Below are positions 1 through 6,970 of a stretch of 40,134 nucleotides of DNA, piece after piece. Made by a program: the position numbers and the translations under genes. The stretch is taken from assembly GCA_017448975.1 (NCBI GenBank), contig JAFSKN010000014.1:1-40134 (forward strand), read 5' to 3'. The notes under the pieces were generated by a model that worked only from the letters and a program-made list of their open reading frames with translations, had not been told where the DNA came from and did not search any database. The DNA comes from Clostridia bacterium (GTDB lineage: Bacteria > Bacillota > Clostridia > Christensenellales > Aristaeellaceae). The stretch's first letter is position 1, and each line of letters begins with the position of its first letter.

Positions 1-11
1 AAATTCTGCCC

Positions 12-71
12 GCAACCTCAAAGGTCGCAACTCTCCACAGGAGAGATTGCTCCCTTTCGGTTGATCTCACC
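12..71 (+). repeat. Repeat module X, copy 1
   Basis: A roughly 60-nt module with a small hairpin (GCAACTCTCC paired with GGAGAGATTGC) followed by a TTTCGGTTGATCTCACC tail. The same module occurs in reverse orientation at 14052-14109, where the hairpin has the diverged but still complementary arms GCAATCTCC/GGAGTTGC. Here it lies on the left of the large palindromic repeat and in the other copy on its right, so it appears to move or recombine as a separate unit. A second palindrome (TCGGACGG with CCGTCCGA) and a CCGCCACAGGCGG hairpin follow up to about position 120. Confidence 0.6.
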
Positions 72-142
72 TCGGACGGAATTTCCGCCACAGGCGGCCG
101 TCCGAGGTTCGTCCACAGGCGGTCATCGGCGGTTCGTCCCCA

Positions 143-475
143 CCAGGGGCATGATGCCCCTGGACCCTGCACTTGCGGAAGTAGTTGACGCGGTAGTCAA
201 ACGGTTTCCCGCTGCTGATTGGAAGGAACGGCCAAGTTTGACGCGCTGTGCTTCTGGCCCGGCCGCTGAAAGCGGCCAACCCGGATGCAAAGCATCCGGG
301 GAAAGCCAGGGAATAATCCCCAGGAAAAAGCGAGCTTTTTCCCTGGGATTTTCCCGGCTTTCTTGGGCCAGAAGCCTTCATACTATCGTAAAACCCAGCG
401 CGGCAGGCGGAGGTTGTTTGGTTTTCCCAATGTATTCACTTCGCTTAAGGGAGTCCAGAGGCCGACGGCCTTTGG
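143..475 (+). repeat. Palindromic mosaic repeat, copy A
   Basis: First of three copies (the others are 13674-13993 and, inverted, 29717-30049) of a 320-333-nt intergenic element. Each copy starts and ends with a CCAGGG-type hairpin. The 126-nt centre (250-375) is enclosed by GCTTCTGGCCC and GGGCCAGAAGC and holds GGCCGCT/AGCGGCC, CCGGATGC/GCATCCGG and a long GGAAAAAGC/GCTTTTTCC stem. Terminal hairpins: CCAGGGGCAT/ATGCCCCTGG (143-163) and CCAGAGGCC/GGCCTTTGG (455-475). No credible gene lies in 1-527; open frames across it are by-products of the GC-rich palindromes. Confidence 0.8.
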
Positions 476-527
476 TCGGGGGTTTGGGGGCGGAGAGCCT
501 CCAACGTTCCCTTTGTTGGAGGTTCCT

Positions 528-1103
528 ATGTCCGGATTACAGAGCGTATACAAGGAAATGACGGCGTTTTTCCAGCCCTTATGGCCGGGGGAGGACAAGC
601 CCCTGGTGCTGGGCGAGGGCAGGGAGGACGCGCCGGTGCTGATGCTGGTGGGCGAAGCGCCGGGAGAGACGGAGGTATTAAAGCGCCGTCCCTTTGTGGG
701 GAAGGCGGGGAAAAACTTAGACGAGTTCCTCACCCTGGCGCGGCTGAACCGGGAAGATATTTTCGTCACCAACACCGTAAAGATCCGGCCCACGGAAAAA
801 GGCCCCACGGGCCGCACCCGGAACCGGGCCCCCAATAAAGAAGAGCTTTCCCTGTTCGTGCCCTGGCTGATGAAGGAAATTCAGGCGGTGCGCCCCAAGG
901 CCCTGGTCACCCTGGGCAATGTGCCGCTGAAAGCCCTGACGGAGGGCAAAACCACCGTGGGCGACTGCCACGGTCAATGGCTGGAAAGCCGGGCGGGAGT
1001 GCCGCTGTTCGCCCTGTACCATCCCGCGTCCATCATTTACCGCCGCACCCTGGCCCCGGTGTATGAGCAGGATGTGCTGACACTGGCCGAGAATCTCCGC
1101 TGA
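528..1103 (+). CDS. Uracil-DNA glycosylase family protein
   Basis: 191 aa protein of the uracil-DNA glycosylase superfamily, family 4/5-like, expected to remove uracil from DNA in base excision repair. Seen: GEAPGETE at residues 42-49 (the water-activating loop of family 4), RPFVGKAG just after it, VTNTVKIRP, and a C-terminal YHPASIIYRR matching the H-P-S/A DNA-intercalation motif. The start at 528 follows TTGGAGG; the frame is open further upstream, but that part lies in repeat sequence. Family 4 enzymes usually hold a 4Fe-4S cluster by four Cys; here the KCRP position is KIRP and only one Cys is present, so the cluster appears absent. The gene stands alone. Confidence 0.85.
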   Translation: MSGLQSVYKEMTAFFQPLWPGEDKPLVLGEGREDAPVLMLVGEAPGETEVLKRRPFVGKAGKNLDEFLTLARLNREDIFVTNTVKIRPTEKGPTGRTRNRAPNKEELSLFVPWLMKEIQAVRPKALVTLGNVPLKALTEGKTTVGDCHGQWLESRAGVPLFALYHPASIIYRRTLAPVYEQDVLTLAENLR

Positions 1104-1209
1104 AAACGGGGATTTTTTTCTTGCTCTTTTTCGCAGCGGACAAATCCGGCAAATCATAAGCAAAAACGATTCTTTTTGGAAAATATTGCATTCCTTTTTC
1201 GCAGGGGGT

Positions 1210-1237
1210 TTGACAACGGCAAAAAACGTGGTATACT
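1210..1237 (+). promoter_or_regulatory. Sigma-A-type promoter for small HTH gene
   Basis: TTGACA (1210-1215), 16-nt spacer, TATACT (1232-1237), about 50 nt before the start at 1289. Close to consensus and in the only AT-rich gap here. Confidence 0.65.
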
Positions 1238-1288
1238 GTTGCCGAAAAGAAGAACAAATGTTCTTATTTATGAAAAGGAGGCAACACA

Positions 1289-1513
1289 ATGCGCGGAGAA
1301 TGTGTGTACATGCAGGTGATGGTGCAAATGTATCTGAAGGGGTGGGACAATCGGGCCCTGGCGGACAAGGCGGGACTGAGCTACACCTCCATCCGGCGGA
1401 AGCTGCGGGGCATGTCGCCCCTGCATTTGGAGGAGGCCCGGCGCATCCAGCAGGCACTGAACTGCGGCATGTCGCTGGACGAGCTGTTCGCGCGGCGGGA
1501 CAAAGCCGCCTGA
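1289..1513 (+). CDS. Small helix-turn-helix (XRE-like) protein
   Basis: 74 aa. Residues about 17-60 have the shape of a Cro/C1-type helix-turn-helix: a 'W.N..LADKAGLSYTSIRRKLRG' core, then a helix with ARRIQQALNCGMSLDELF, as in short phage-repressor-like regulators of Firmicutes. It probably binds DNA, with unknown target. Start supported by AAAAGGAGG eight bases upstream and a near-consensus promoter. It is a single-gene transcript ending in the inverted AAAGTGG tract. No phage genes lie nearby, so it may be a housekeeping orphan regulator or a remnant of a mobile element. Confidence 0.75.
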   Translation: MRGECVYMQVMVQMYLKGWDNRALADKAGLSYTSIRRKLRGMSPLHLEEARRIQQALNCGMSLDELFARRDKAA

Positions 1514-1610
1514 AAAGTGGAAAGTGGAAAGTGAAATTTTTAGATGGCGCAAAAAATGCGGGGGTAAAGCGTGATCTATTCAGATTTCCACTTTTCACTT
1601 TCCACTTTTT
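1513..1610. repeat. Inverted AAAGTGG short-repeat tracts
   Basis: Two arms made of short tandem units (AAAGTGG / GAAAGTG) in inverted orientation, about 1513-1537 and 1584-1610, separated by roughly 45 nt of unrelated sequence. Together they can form an imperfect stem of about 25 bp directly after the stop of the small HTH gene. Either a terminator-like structure or a miniature inverted-repeat element. The 19919-20029 gap has the same design built from a different unit. Confidence 0.55.
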
Positions 1611-1626
1611 TGCCGTTCGCTTTTTC

Positions 1627-1655
1627 TTGTGCTTTTGCCGGAAATGGGCTATAAT
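1627..1655 (+). promoter_or_regulatory. Promoter for DUF1292 gene
   Basis: TTGTGC (1627-1632), 17-nt spacer, TATAAT (1650-1655), 35 nt before the start at 1690. The -10 is perfect, the -35 weak. Confidence 0.6.
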
Positions 1656-1689
1656 AACGAAGGGAACGCGACAAGAAGGAGGAAGAAAC

Positions 1690-1986
1690 ATGAGCAATCA
1701 GGAAGAATGGGACATCATTGAGCTGGAAGGCGACGATGGCTCGCCCATCCGCCTGTGTGTGGAGCGGTATTTCTTCTACAACGGGGATGAATACGTGCTG
1801 CTCAGCGACGCCTGCGATGTGGAGGACGAAGCGGAGGTTTCCCGGTACGTGATGAAGGTGCAGCCCATGGAGGGCGAGGGCAACGAGGACATGGAAGAAT
1901 TCGTGCCCGTGGACGAGGACCTGATGGATCAGCTGATCAGCGTGGTGGAAGCCACATTCGACACGGACGAGGACGACGAAGAATAA
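1690..1986 (+). CDS. DUF1292 domain-containing protein
   Basis: 98 aa, very acidic (runs of D/E at the C-terminus, 'DTDEDDEE'), with the pattern of the DUF1292/YrzB family: an N-terminal short beta-rich part around 'ELEGDDGSPIRLCVERYFFYNGDEYVLLSD', then 'EEFVPVDEDLMDQLISVVEATFD'. Function unknown; the family is common in Firmicutes, often near yrrK/yqgF, but not here. Start set by AAGAAGGAGGAAGAAAC upstream of ATG. Transcribed from its own promoter and followed by a strong palindrome before uvrC. Confidence 0.85.
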   Translation: MSNQEEWDIIELEGDDGSPIRLCVERYFFYNGDEYVLLSDACDVEDEAEVSRYVMKVQPMEGEGNEDMEEFVPVDEDLMDQLISVVEATFDTDEDDEE

Positions 1987-2034
1987 AATACCGCAATTTG
2001 AAACGGAGAAAAAGAATTAACCTGCTCCCTTTCG

Positions 2035-2097
2035 CCTTTCTTGGAAGGGGGTCCGGGGAAAACCATTCTTTGGGCTCCAAAGAATGGTTTCCCCCGG
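2035..2097 (+). repeat. Palindromic repeat family 2, unit I
   Basis: An 18-nt leader CTTTCTTGGAAGGGGGTC followed by a 45-nt near-perfect hairpin whose tip is CCATTCTTTGG-gct-CCAAAGAATGG inside CCGGGG/CCCCCGG. Two further units lie at 28013-28074 and 28121-28179. It occupies the DUF1292-uvrC gap, ends 13 nt before the uvrC start and may end transcription or protect mRNA ends; there is no T-run on the plus side. Confidence 0.7.
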
Positions 2098-2110
2098 AAA
2101 AAAATAAGAT

Positions 2111-3958
2111 ATGAACGACACCATCGCCCAGAAGCTGCGCCTGCTGCCTGATTCTCCCGGCTGCTATCAGATGAAGGAGAACGGGAAAATCATTTACGTG
2201 GGCAAGGCGGTCAACTTAAAAAATCGCGTGAGAAGCTATTTCCATGGCCGCGACCACACCCCGAAGGTGGCGGCCATGGTTTCGCATATCACGGATTTCG
2301 ATATCATCCTGTGCCGCACCAACCTGGAAGCGCTGATCCTGGAATGCAACCTGATCAAGCTGTATAAGCCCTACTATAACATTCTGCTCAAGGACGATAA
2401 GCACTATCCCTACATCCGCGTGAATTTGAACGAAGCGTATCCCCGGGTGACGCTGGCGCGGCGGCAGCAGGCGGACGGGGCAAAGTATTTCGGCCCGTAC
2501 ATCGGGGCCACGGCGGTCAGGGAAACGCTGGAAAACCTGAAAAAGCTGTTCCCTCTGCGCACGTGCAATCACGCGCTGCCGGAGCACGGCCCCAAGCGGC
2601 CCTGCATGAATTACGAGATCGGCCGGTGCTTGGGCCCCTGTTGCGAAAAGTGCAGCCAGGCGGAATATCGGGCGGTGGTGCAAAGGGTGCTGAAATTCTT
2701 GGGCGGGCAGTACCAGGAAGTGACGGCGGAGCTGGAGAGGGATATGAGGGCCGCCGCCGCCGCGTGGCAGTTTGAAAAGGCCGCCCGGCTGCGGGATCAG
2801 ATCCGGGATATCGAGGGCCTGATGCAGCGGCAGCAGGCCATCCAGACCAGCGGCGCGGAGCAGGATGTGTTCGCCCTGGCCCAGGACGATCTGGACGCCG
2901 TGGCGCAGGTGCTGTACGTGCGAAACGGCCATATCTTAGGCGGGGATTCCTTCGCCCTGCCGAGGGAAGGGAAGGAAGAACCGGGGGAAGTGCTGTTCGA
3001 TTTCATCGTGCAGTTTTACGAGGGCGACCGCAAGCCCGCAAGGGAAATCCTGTGCCCCGGCCTGCCCCAGGAAATCAGCGGCGATCTGGAAGAATGGCTG
3101 CGGCGGCAGAAGGGCGGGGCCTGCACCCTGACCATCCCCCAGCGGGGGGACAAGCGGGCGCTGACCCTGCTGGCGGAAAAGAATGCCCGGGACGCTCTGG
3201 AAAAGCGCAACGCCAAAAAACAGGTGCAGTATGAGCGCACCGTGGGCGCGGCGGCGGAGCTGGCCAAAGCCATCGGCGTCGAAAACGTGCCCCGGCGCAT
3301 CGAGGGCTACGATATTTCCAATACCCAGGGGGCGCAGAACGTGGCGTCCATGGTGGTGTTCCTGGACGGCGCGCCCGCGCCCAAGGAGTACCGGCATTTC
3401 CGCATCAAGAGCTTCGAGGGGGCCAACGACTTCGCCTCCATGAACGAGGTGCTGGGCCGCCGGTTCCGCCGGAGCTTCGCGGAAGAAGAAAAGGACCGCT
3501 GGCCCCTGCCCGATCTGGTGCTGATCGACGGCGGGCCGGAGCAGTTGGCGTTTGCCCGGCAGGCCATGCTGGAAGCGGGGGCCGACGTGCCCATGTTCGG
3601 CCTGGCAAAACGCATGGAGGAAATCTTCCTGCCCGATCAGGAGAAGCCCGTCCTCATCGACCATCATTCCCCGGCGCTCCACCTGATCCAGCGCATCCGC
3701 GACGAAGCCCACCGCTTCGCCATCACCTACCACCGGGACCTGCGGGGCAAAGCCAGCGTTCACAGCGCCTTGGAGGACATTCCCGGCATCGGCCCCGCCC
3801 GGCGGCGCGCCCTGCTGCAATACTTCAAGTCCGTCAAGGCCATCAAGGAAGCGAACCTGGCGGAATTGCAGAAGGTGCCTGGCATGAACGCGAAAGCGGC
3901 AAAGGCCGTGTACGCCTGGGCGCATCCGGACGATCCATCAAAAGAAGTTGAGAATTGA
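2111..3958 (+). CDS. uvrC: Excinuclease ABC subunit C
   Basis: 615 aa, the usual length for UvrC, the dual-incision nuclease of nucleotide excision repair acting with UvrA and UvrB. Seen in order: GIY-YIG domain from about residue 14 (GCYQM...IIYVGKAVNLKNRV); cysteine-containing CMNYEIGRCLGPCC segment; UVR domain near 215-235 (WQFEKAARLRDQI) for UvrB contact; RNase H-like nuclease with GYDISNTQG, LVLIDGG and DEAHRFAITYHR supplying Asp, Asp and His; and a C-terminal helix-hairpin-helix pair (IPGIGPARRRALL, VPGMNAKAA). The start has no clear Shine-Dalgarno site and follows a strong hairpin, so initiation may be weak. Its stop codon lies inside the -35 element of the next operon. Confidence 0.97.
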   Translation: MNDTIAQKLRLLPDSPGCYQMKENGKIIYVGKAVNLKNRVRSYFHGRDHTPKVAAMVSHITDFDIILCRTNLEALILECNLIKLYKPYYNILLKDDKHYPYIRVNLNEAYPRVTLARRQQADGAKYFGPYIGATAVRETLENLKKLFPLRTCNHALPEHGPKRPCMNYEIGRCLGPCCEKCSQAEYRAVVQRVLKFLGGQYQEVTAELERDMRAAAAAWQFEKAARLRDQIRDIEGLMQRQQAIQTSGAEQDVFALAQDDLDAVAQVLYVRNGHILGGDSFALPREGKEEPGEVLFDFIVQFYEGDRKPAREILCPGLPQEISGDLEEWLRRQKGGACTLTIPQRGDKRALTLLAEKNARDALEKRNAKKQVQYERTVGAAAELAKAIGVENVPRRIEGYDISNTQGAQNVASMVVFLDGAPAPKEYRHFRIKSFEGANDFASMNEVLGRRFRRSFAEEEKDRWPLPDLVLIDGGPEQLAFARQAMLEAGADVPMFGLAKRMEEIFLPDQEKPVLIDHHSPALHLIQRIRDEAHRFAITYHRDLRGKASVHSALEDIPGIGPARRRALLQYFKSVKAIKEANLAELQKVPGMNAKAAKAVYAWAHPDDPSKEVEN

Positions 3959-3983
3959 CAAGGAGCATCACATATGATATTAT
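3955..3983 (+). promoter_or_regulatory. Promoter of toxin-antitoxin pair, overlapping uvrC stop
   Basis: TTGACA (3955-3960), 17-nt spacer, TATTAT (3978-3983). The uvrC stop codon TGA (3956-3958) is part of the -35 box. It gives the pair a transcript independent of uvrC. Confidence 0.7.
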
Positions 3984-4005
3984 ATGCAATGCAAGGAGAA
4001 CGAAA

Positions 4006-4251
4006 ATGATCATTGCCCTGAGCAAACAGGCAAAAAAGTATCTGGCGTCCGTAGATGAACCGACGCGGAAAAAGCTGTACAAAGCCTTGGACGAAGTGGC
4101 GGAATTGAAAGGCGATATCGTAAGGCTGAAAGGGAAGCCAGACCTTTATCGGTATAAAATAGCGCATTACCGCATTTTATTCCGCTGGGAAAAGGGAAAG
4201 GTTATGATCGAAGTAATTGAAATCAACACGCGAACCAACATCAAGTATTAA
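4006..4251 (+). CDS. RelE/ParE-family toxin
   Basis: 81 aa, basic. Fold pattern of the RelE/ParE superfamily: N-terminal helices rich in Lys (LSKQAKKYLASVDEPTRKKLYKALDEVAE), then the beta-sheet core 'IVRLKGKPDLYRYKIAHYRILFRWEKGKVMIEVIEINTRTNIKY', with the conserved arginine after the Y.I..YR turn and the C-terminal TR.N.Y that carries catalytic residues in RelE-type mRNA interferases. The start at 4006 follows AAGGAG; an upstream in-frame ATG at the uvrC end lacks a site. It precedes its antitoxin by 12 nt, the order typical of HigBA/RelB-variant systems. Whether it cleaves mRNA or poisons gyrase cannot be told from sequence. Confidence 0.85.
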   Translation: MIIALSKQAKKYLASVDEPTRKKLYKALDEVAELKGDIVRLKGKPDLYRYKIAHYRILFRWEKGKVMIEVIEINTRTNIKY

Positions 4252-4263
4252 GGAGGCGGCAGC

Positions 4264-4533
4264 ATGAACGACCGTGAATTGGAAATGCGGCTGGCGGAGA
4301 TCAATGCGCGCGAACCGGAAGAACCGACCGAAGAAGATTTGGCGGCAATCCGCGCGGCAGAAGCGGAACCTGGAGAATATATTCCCTTGGAAGATTTCAA
4401 GCGTGAAATGGAAGGCTATAACGGGCGCATTTCTTTGCGGATTCCACGCAGTCTGCATAAAAAACTGAAGGAATCTGCCGCTGTTGAGGGCGTTAGCCTG
4501 AATCAGTACGTTCTTTATAAGCTGGCAAAATAA
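4264..4533 (+). CDS. Antitoxin with ribbon-helix-helix domain (HicB-like)
   Basis: 89 aa. The N-terminal half is acidic and probably disordered, suited to wrapping a basic toxin. The C-terminal half (GRISLRIPRSLHKKLKESA, then EGVSLNQYVLYKLAK) is a clear Arc/MetJ-type ribbon-helix-helix like the DNA-binding end of HicB antitoxins. It should neutralise the preceding RelE-like protein and autoregulate the promoter at 3955-3983. Start fixed by AGGAGG. The partner is RelE-type rather than HicA-type, so the family name describes only the DNA-binding part. Confidence 0.8.
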   Translation: MNDRELEMRLAEINAREPEEPTEEDLAAIRAAEAEPGEYIPLEDFKREMEGYNGRISLRIPRSLHKKLKESAAVEGVSLNQYVLYKLAK

Positions 4534-4710
4534 TTCTGGCAGATAGGGAAGGAAGCTTATAAAGGGCTGAACGACCAGGCGCTTCTCTGCGCGGTGCGGC
4601 TTTCGCTTTGACGGAAAGAAGCAGGAACTTACTTTGAGAATGCCTGTTACAGAGACAAGAATGGTTTTGAAAGCGGTTGATCCGGGGCGGTGCCCCGACA
4701 GGAGGAACCG

Positions 4711-5247
4711 ATGAATAAAAGACTGAAATGGGCGACAGGAATCGTCCTGGTGGGCATCATCGCTTTGTATGCCGCGTGGGTGCTGCTTCCGATGCCTGGG
4801 GATAATTGCGTGATCACCGTTTCGGCCACTTTCCGTGTTTCCTCGGAATCGGACGGGTATATATGGAAAACGATCAAGCCCGTTCAGGAAGCGCAATGGG
4901 CGTCCGGCAGCCACGAGGCGCCTTATACGCGGGCCGTATTTAAAGAGGGCGAAATGATACGTTCAACGGGGTACGGCGTACACGAGCTGGAAGGCGCTTT
5001 TTCCTGGAGGGAGATCAAAGAAATATGGCCTGACGCGCCCATCGATCAGGATTGGGCGTTCGGCGTGGGCCTGTTCAATACCCGCTTCGAGGGAAACTAC
5101 CGGATGTATCTGAACGTGCAGGCAGACGCGGAAACGGGCTCCGCGACGGCTGATTTCTACGTTTTTTATCAGGGCTTCGCCAATCCGTACATGGTGCGCT
5201 GGGAAGGGAAAATCGGGGAAAAGATTGTTCTGTCCTTCGATTATTAA
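4711..5247 (+). CDS. Hypothetical protein with N-terminal membrane anchor
   Basis: 178 aa, not recognised. Residues about 8-28 form one hydrophobic segment after basic residues (MNKRLKW), a signal anchor or uncleaved signal; the rest is soluble, rich in W, Y and beta-prone segments, probably outside the cell. Start supported by AGGAGG; directly upstream lies a small CGGGGC/GCCCCG hairpin. The 177 nt before it hold no clear promoter. No enzyme motif seen. Confidence 0.65.
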   Translation: MNKRLKWATGIVLVGIIALYAAWVLLPMPGDNCVITVSATFRVSSESDGYIWKTIKPVQEAQWASGSHEAPYTRAVFKEGEMIRSTGYGVHELEGAFSWREIKEIWPDAPIDQDWAFGVGLFNTRFEGNYRMYLNVQADAETGSATADFYVFYQGFANPYMVRWEGKIGEKIVLSFDY

Positions 5248-5257
5248 CCGGGCGTGC

Positions 5258-5286
5258 TTGCTTCACTTTTGACTGAATGATAATAA
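5258..5286 (+). promoter_or_regulatory. Possible promoter for NYN-domain gene
   Basis: TTGCTT (5258-5263), 17-nt spacer, TAATAA (5281-5286), close to the ribosome site at 5291. The -10 is imperfect and the leader would be very short, so this is tentative. Confidence 0.35.
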
Positions 5287-5303
5287 TTTAGGAGGCAACT
5301 TAC

Positions 5304-6296
5304 TTGAGTACATCCCGTTTTGCGCTATTTGTAGACCTGGAAAACTGCGGGGCCAAAGCGGCCACGCTGAACAGCATTTTGGACAAGGTAAAGATTCGCG
5401 GCGACATCCTGCTGGGCAAGGTGTACGGCTACACCGACCGGTTCAGCGATTTGAAGGAAGTGCTTTTGTCCAACACCTTCACCGTGGTGCCTTCCATCCG
5501 CTACGGCTTCGCCCAGAAGAACAACGCCGACATCATGCTGGTGATCGACGCTTTGGAGGTGGCCTTTTCTAACCCCCTGATCGATTCCTTCTGCATCGTC
5601 AGCGGCGACAGCGACTACACGCCCCTGGTGGGCAAGCTGAAAAGCATGGGCAAATTCGTGCTGGGCATCAGCCGCAGCGAGGTGGCCAGCAGCATTTTCA
5701 TCAACGCCTGCAATGAGTTTCAGTTCCTGGAAACCGTGTCCTCCGTCAGCCGGGACAAGCGCGCCCGCAAGAGCCCGTCCAAGGACGAGCCTCTGGACGA
5801 CAGCGGGCTCAACAAGCTGCTGGAGGGCATCCTGTCCGAGCAGACCGACGAGGACAAGATGTACGCCAGCGAATTGAAGGGCGTGCTGCTGCGCCTGCGG
5901 CCCGATTTCAACGAAAAATCCTTCGGCTGCGCATCCTTCGGCAAGCTGCTCACCAAATTGAGCCAGAAGTTCGGCACCATTCGGGTGAAAAACGAAAACA
6001 ACAACGTGTATGTGGCCCTCAACGCCGACGCGCCGGAGGAAACCGCATCGAAGAAACTCACCCAGGACAACTGGCGCGCCGCTTTCTCCGAGCAATTGCA
6101 GCGCTACAAGGACGACGGCTTCGAGCGCATCAACCCCTCCATCCTCAAAGCCGATATCCAGGCCGCTTATCCGGACTTTACCGAACGCGCCATCGGCTTT
6201 AAGCGCTTCTCCGACGTGCTCCGGCAGATGGAAAAGGATAAGCTGCTGGCCCTGGAACTGGACGAGCAGAAAAATATGCTGGTAAAAATGCTGTAA
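5304..6296 (+). CDS. NYN-domain nuclease with two OST-HTH/LOTUS domains
   Basis: 330 aa. Residues 5-145 form a NYN (PIN-like) domain: FVDLENC near the start, NADIMLVIDALE, and VSGDSDYTPLV supply the acidic residues of the metal site. Two winged-helix OST-HTH/LOTUS-like regions follow, about 165-240 ('YASELKGVLLRLRPDFNEKSFGCASFGKLL') and 255-330 ('INPSILKADIQAAYPDFTERAIGFKRFSDVL'), with a charged linker between. NYN-LOTUS proteins are thought to be RNA-acting: the NYN part may cleave, the LOTUS parts may bind structured or G-rich RNA. Start is TTG with AGGAGG eight bases upstream. Single gene ending in a hairpin terminator. The substrate is unknown. Confidence 0.88.
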   Translation: MSTSRFALFVDLENCGAKAATLNSILDKVKIRGDILLGKVYGYTDRFSDLKEVLLSNTFTVVPSIRYGFAQKNNADIMLVIDALEVAFSNPLIDSFCIVSGDSDYTPLVGKLKSMGKFVLGISRSEVASSIFINACNEFQFLETVSSVSRDKRARKSPSKDEPLDDSGLNKLLEGILSEQTDEDKMYASELKGVLLRLRPDFNEKSFGCASFGKLLTKLSQKFGTIRVKNENNNVYVALNADAPEETASKKLTQDNWRAAFSEQLQRYKDDGFERINPSILKADIQAAYPDFTERAIGFKRFSDVLRQMEKDKLLALELDEQKNMLVKML

Positions 6297-6310
6297 TGCA
6301 TTTATTCAGC

Positions 6311-6359
6311 AAGAACCGTGAAAACCGCCTGCGGAAAGCAGCCGGGATTCACGGTTCTT
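6311..6359 (+). terminator. Terminator of NYN-LOTUS gene
   Basis: Arms AAGAACCGTGAA and TTCACGGTTCTT with a long loop, followed by a short T-rich stretch. Confidence 0.6.
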
Positions 6360-6399
6360 CAATTTTATGCTTCTTCCGAAAAAAAGACCGCTCTTTTTA

Positions 6400-6455
6400 T
6401 TGACAAGCGCGTTTTCTTTGGTATAATGTTAAACGGTTAATGATTAGTCATTTAA
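6400..6455 (+). promoter_or_regulatory. Promoter and probable MarR operator
   Basis: TTGACA (6400-6405), 16-nt spacer, TATAAT (6422-6427). An inverted repeat with arms TTAATGA and TCATTTAA around TTAG lies at 6437-6455, just downstream of the expected transcription start. An AT-rich palindrome in this place is what an autoregulating MarR repressor would bind. Confidence 0.65.
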
Positions 6456-6478
6456 TTTTCCCCGAAAGGAGCGGAGCA

Positions 6479-6970
6479 ATGGATTATTTTGAAGCCGTGG
6501 CGGCCATGCACCGGCTGGAGCTTCTGCGGCGGATCAAGGCCCGCAGCCTGATGGCGGATTCCGGGCTGCATCCCGGCCAGCCCCGGCTGCTGGAATACAT
6601 CCGCAGCCATCCCGGCTGCACCCAGAAGGAAGCGGCGGACGAGCTGGACGTGACCCCCGCTTCGGCGGCGGCCAGCCTGAAACGGCTGGAAAAAGCGGGC
6701 TACGTCACCCGCACCCAGGACGATAAGGACGCCCGGCGCAATCAACTGTATGTGACGGACGCGGGCCTTGGGCAAATGGACGCGCACCGCCGCCTATTTG
6801 GCGCGCTGGACGAAAGAATGTTCACGGGCATGACGGAAGCGGAAATCGAAGCCTTCCGCCGGGCCTGCGAAAAAATGTTCGACAACCTGGCCGACGAGGG
6901 CGACCGCCATCTGACCATTTGGAAGCTGGCCCGGAAGGCCCAGGAAGAAGAGGAGGGAGAAAACACTTGA
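6479..6970 (+). CDS. MarR-family transcriptional regulator
   Basis: 163 aa with a winged helix-turn-helix at about residues 30-100 (PRLLEYIRSHPGCTQKEAADELDVTPASAAASLKRLEKAGYVTRTQDDKDARRNQLYVTDAG), the MarR pattern including the D-x-R wing tip. It likely represses its own operon and releases it on binding a small molecule or drug. The start at 6479 follows AAAGGAG; an upstream in-frame ATG falls in the operator and is not used. Its stop overlaps the TTG start of the first exporter gene by 4 nt, so translation is probably coupled. Confidence 0.93.
   Translation: MDYFEAVAAMHRLELLRRIKARSLMADSGLHPGQPRLLEYIRSHPGCTQKEAADELDVTPASAAASLKRLEKAGYVTRTQDDKDARRNQLYVTDAGLGQMDAHRRLFGALDERMFTGMTEAEIEAFRRACEKMFDNLADEGDRHLTIWKLARKAQEEEEGENT

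Noticed and set aside
61-561. Open frames across the left-end repeat (both strands)
   Set aside because: They arise from GC-rich palindromes; the same peptides recur in the other repeat copies on either strand, have no ribosome sites, and differ in frame between copies.
1289-1513. Controller protein of the restriction-modification system
   Set aside because: The small HTH gene is 24 kb away and has ordinary host-like composition; no C-box-like repeats were seen before the methylase.
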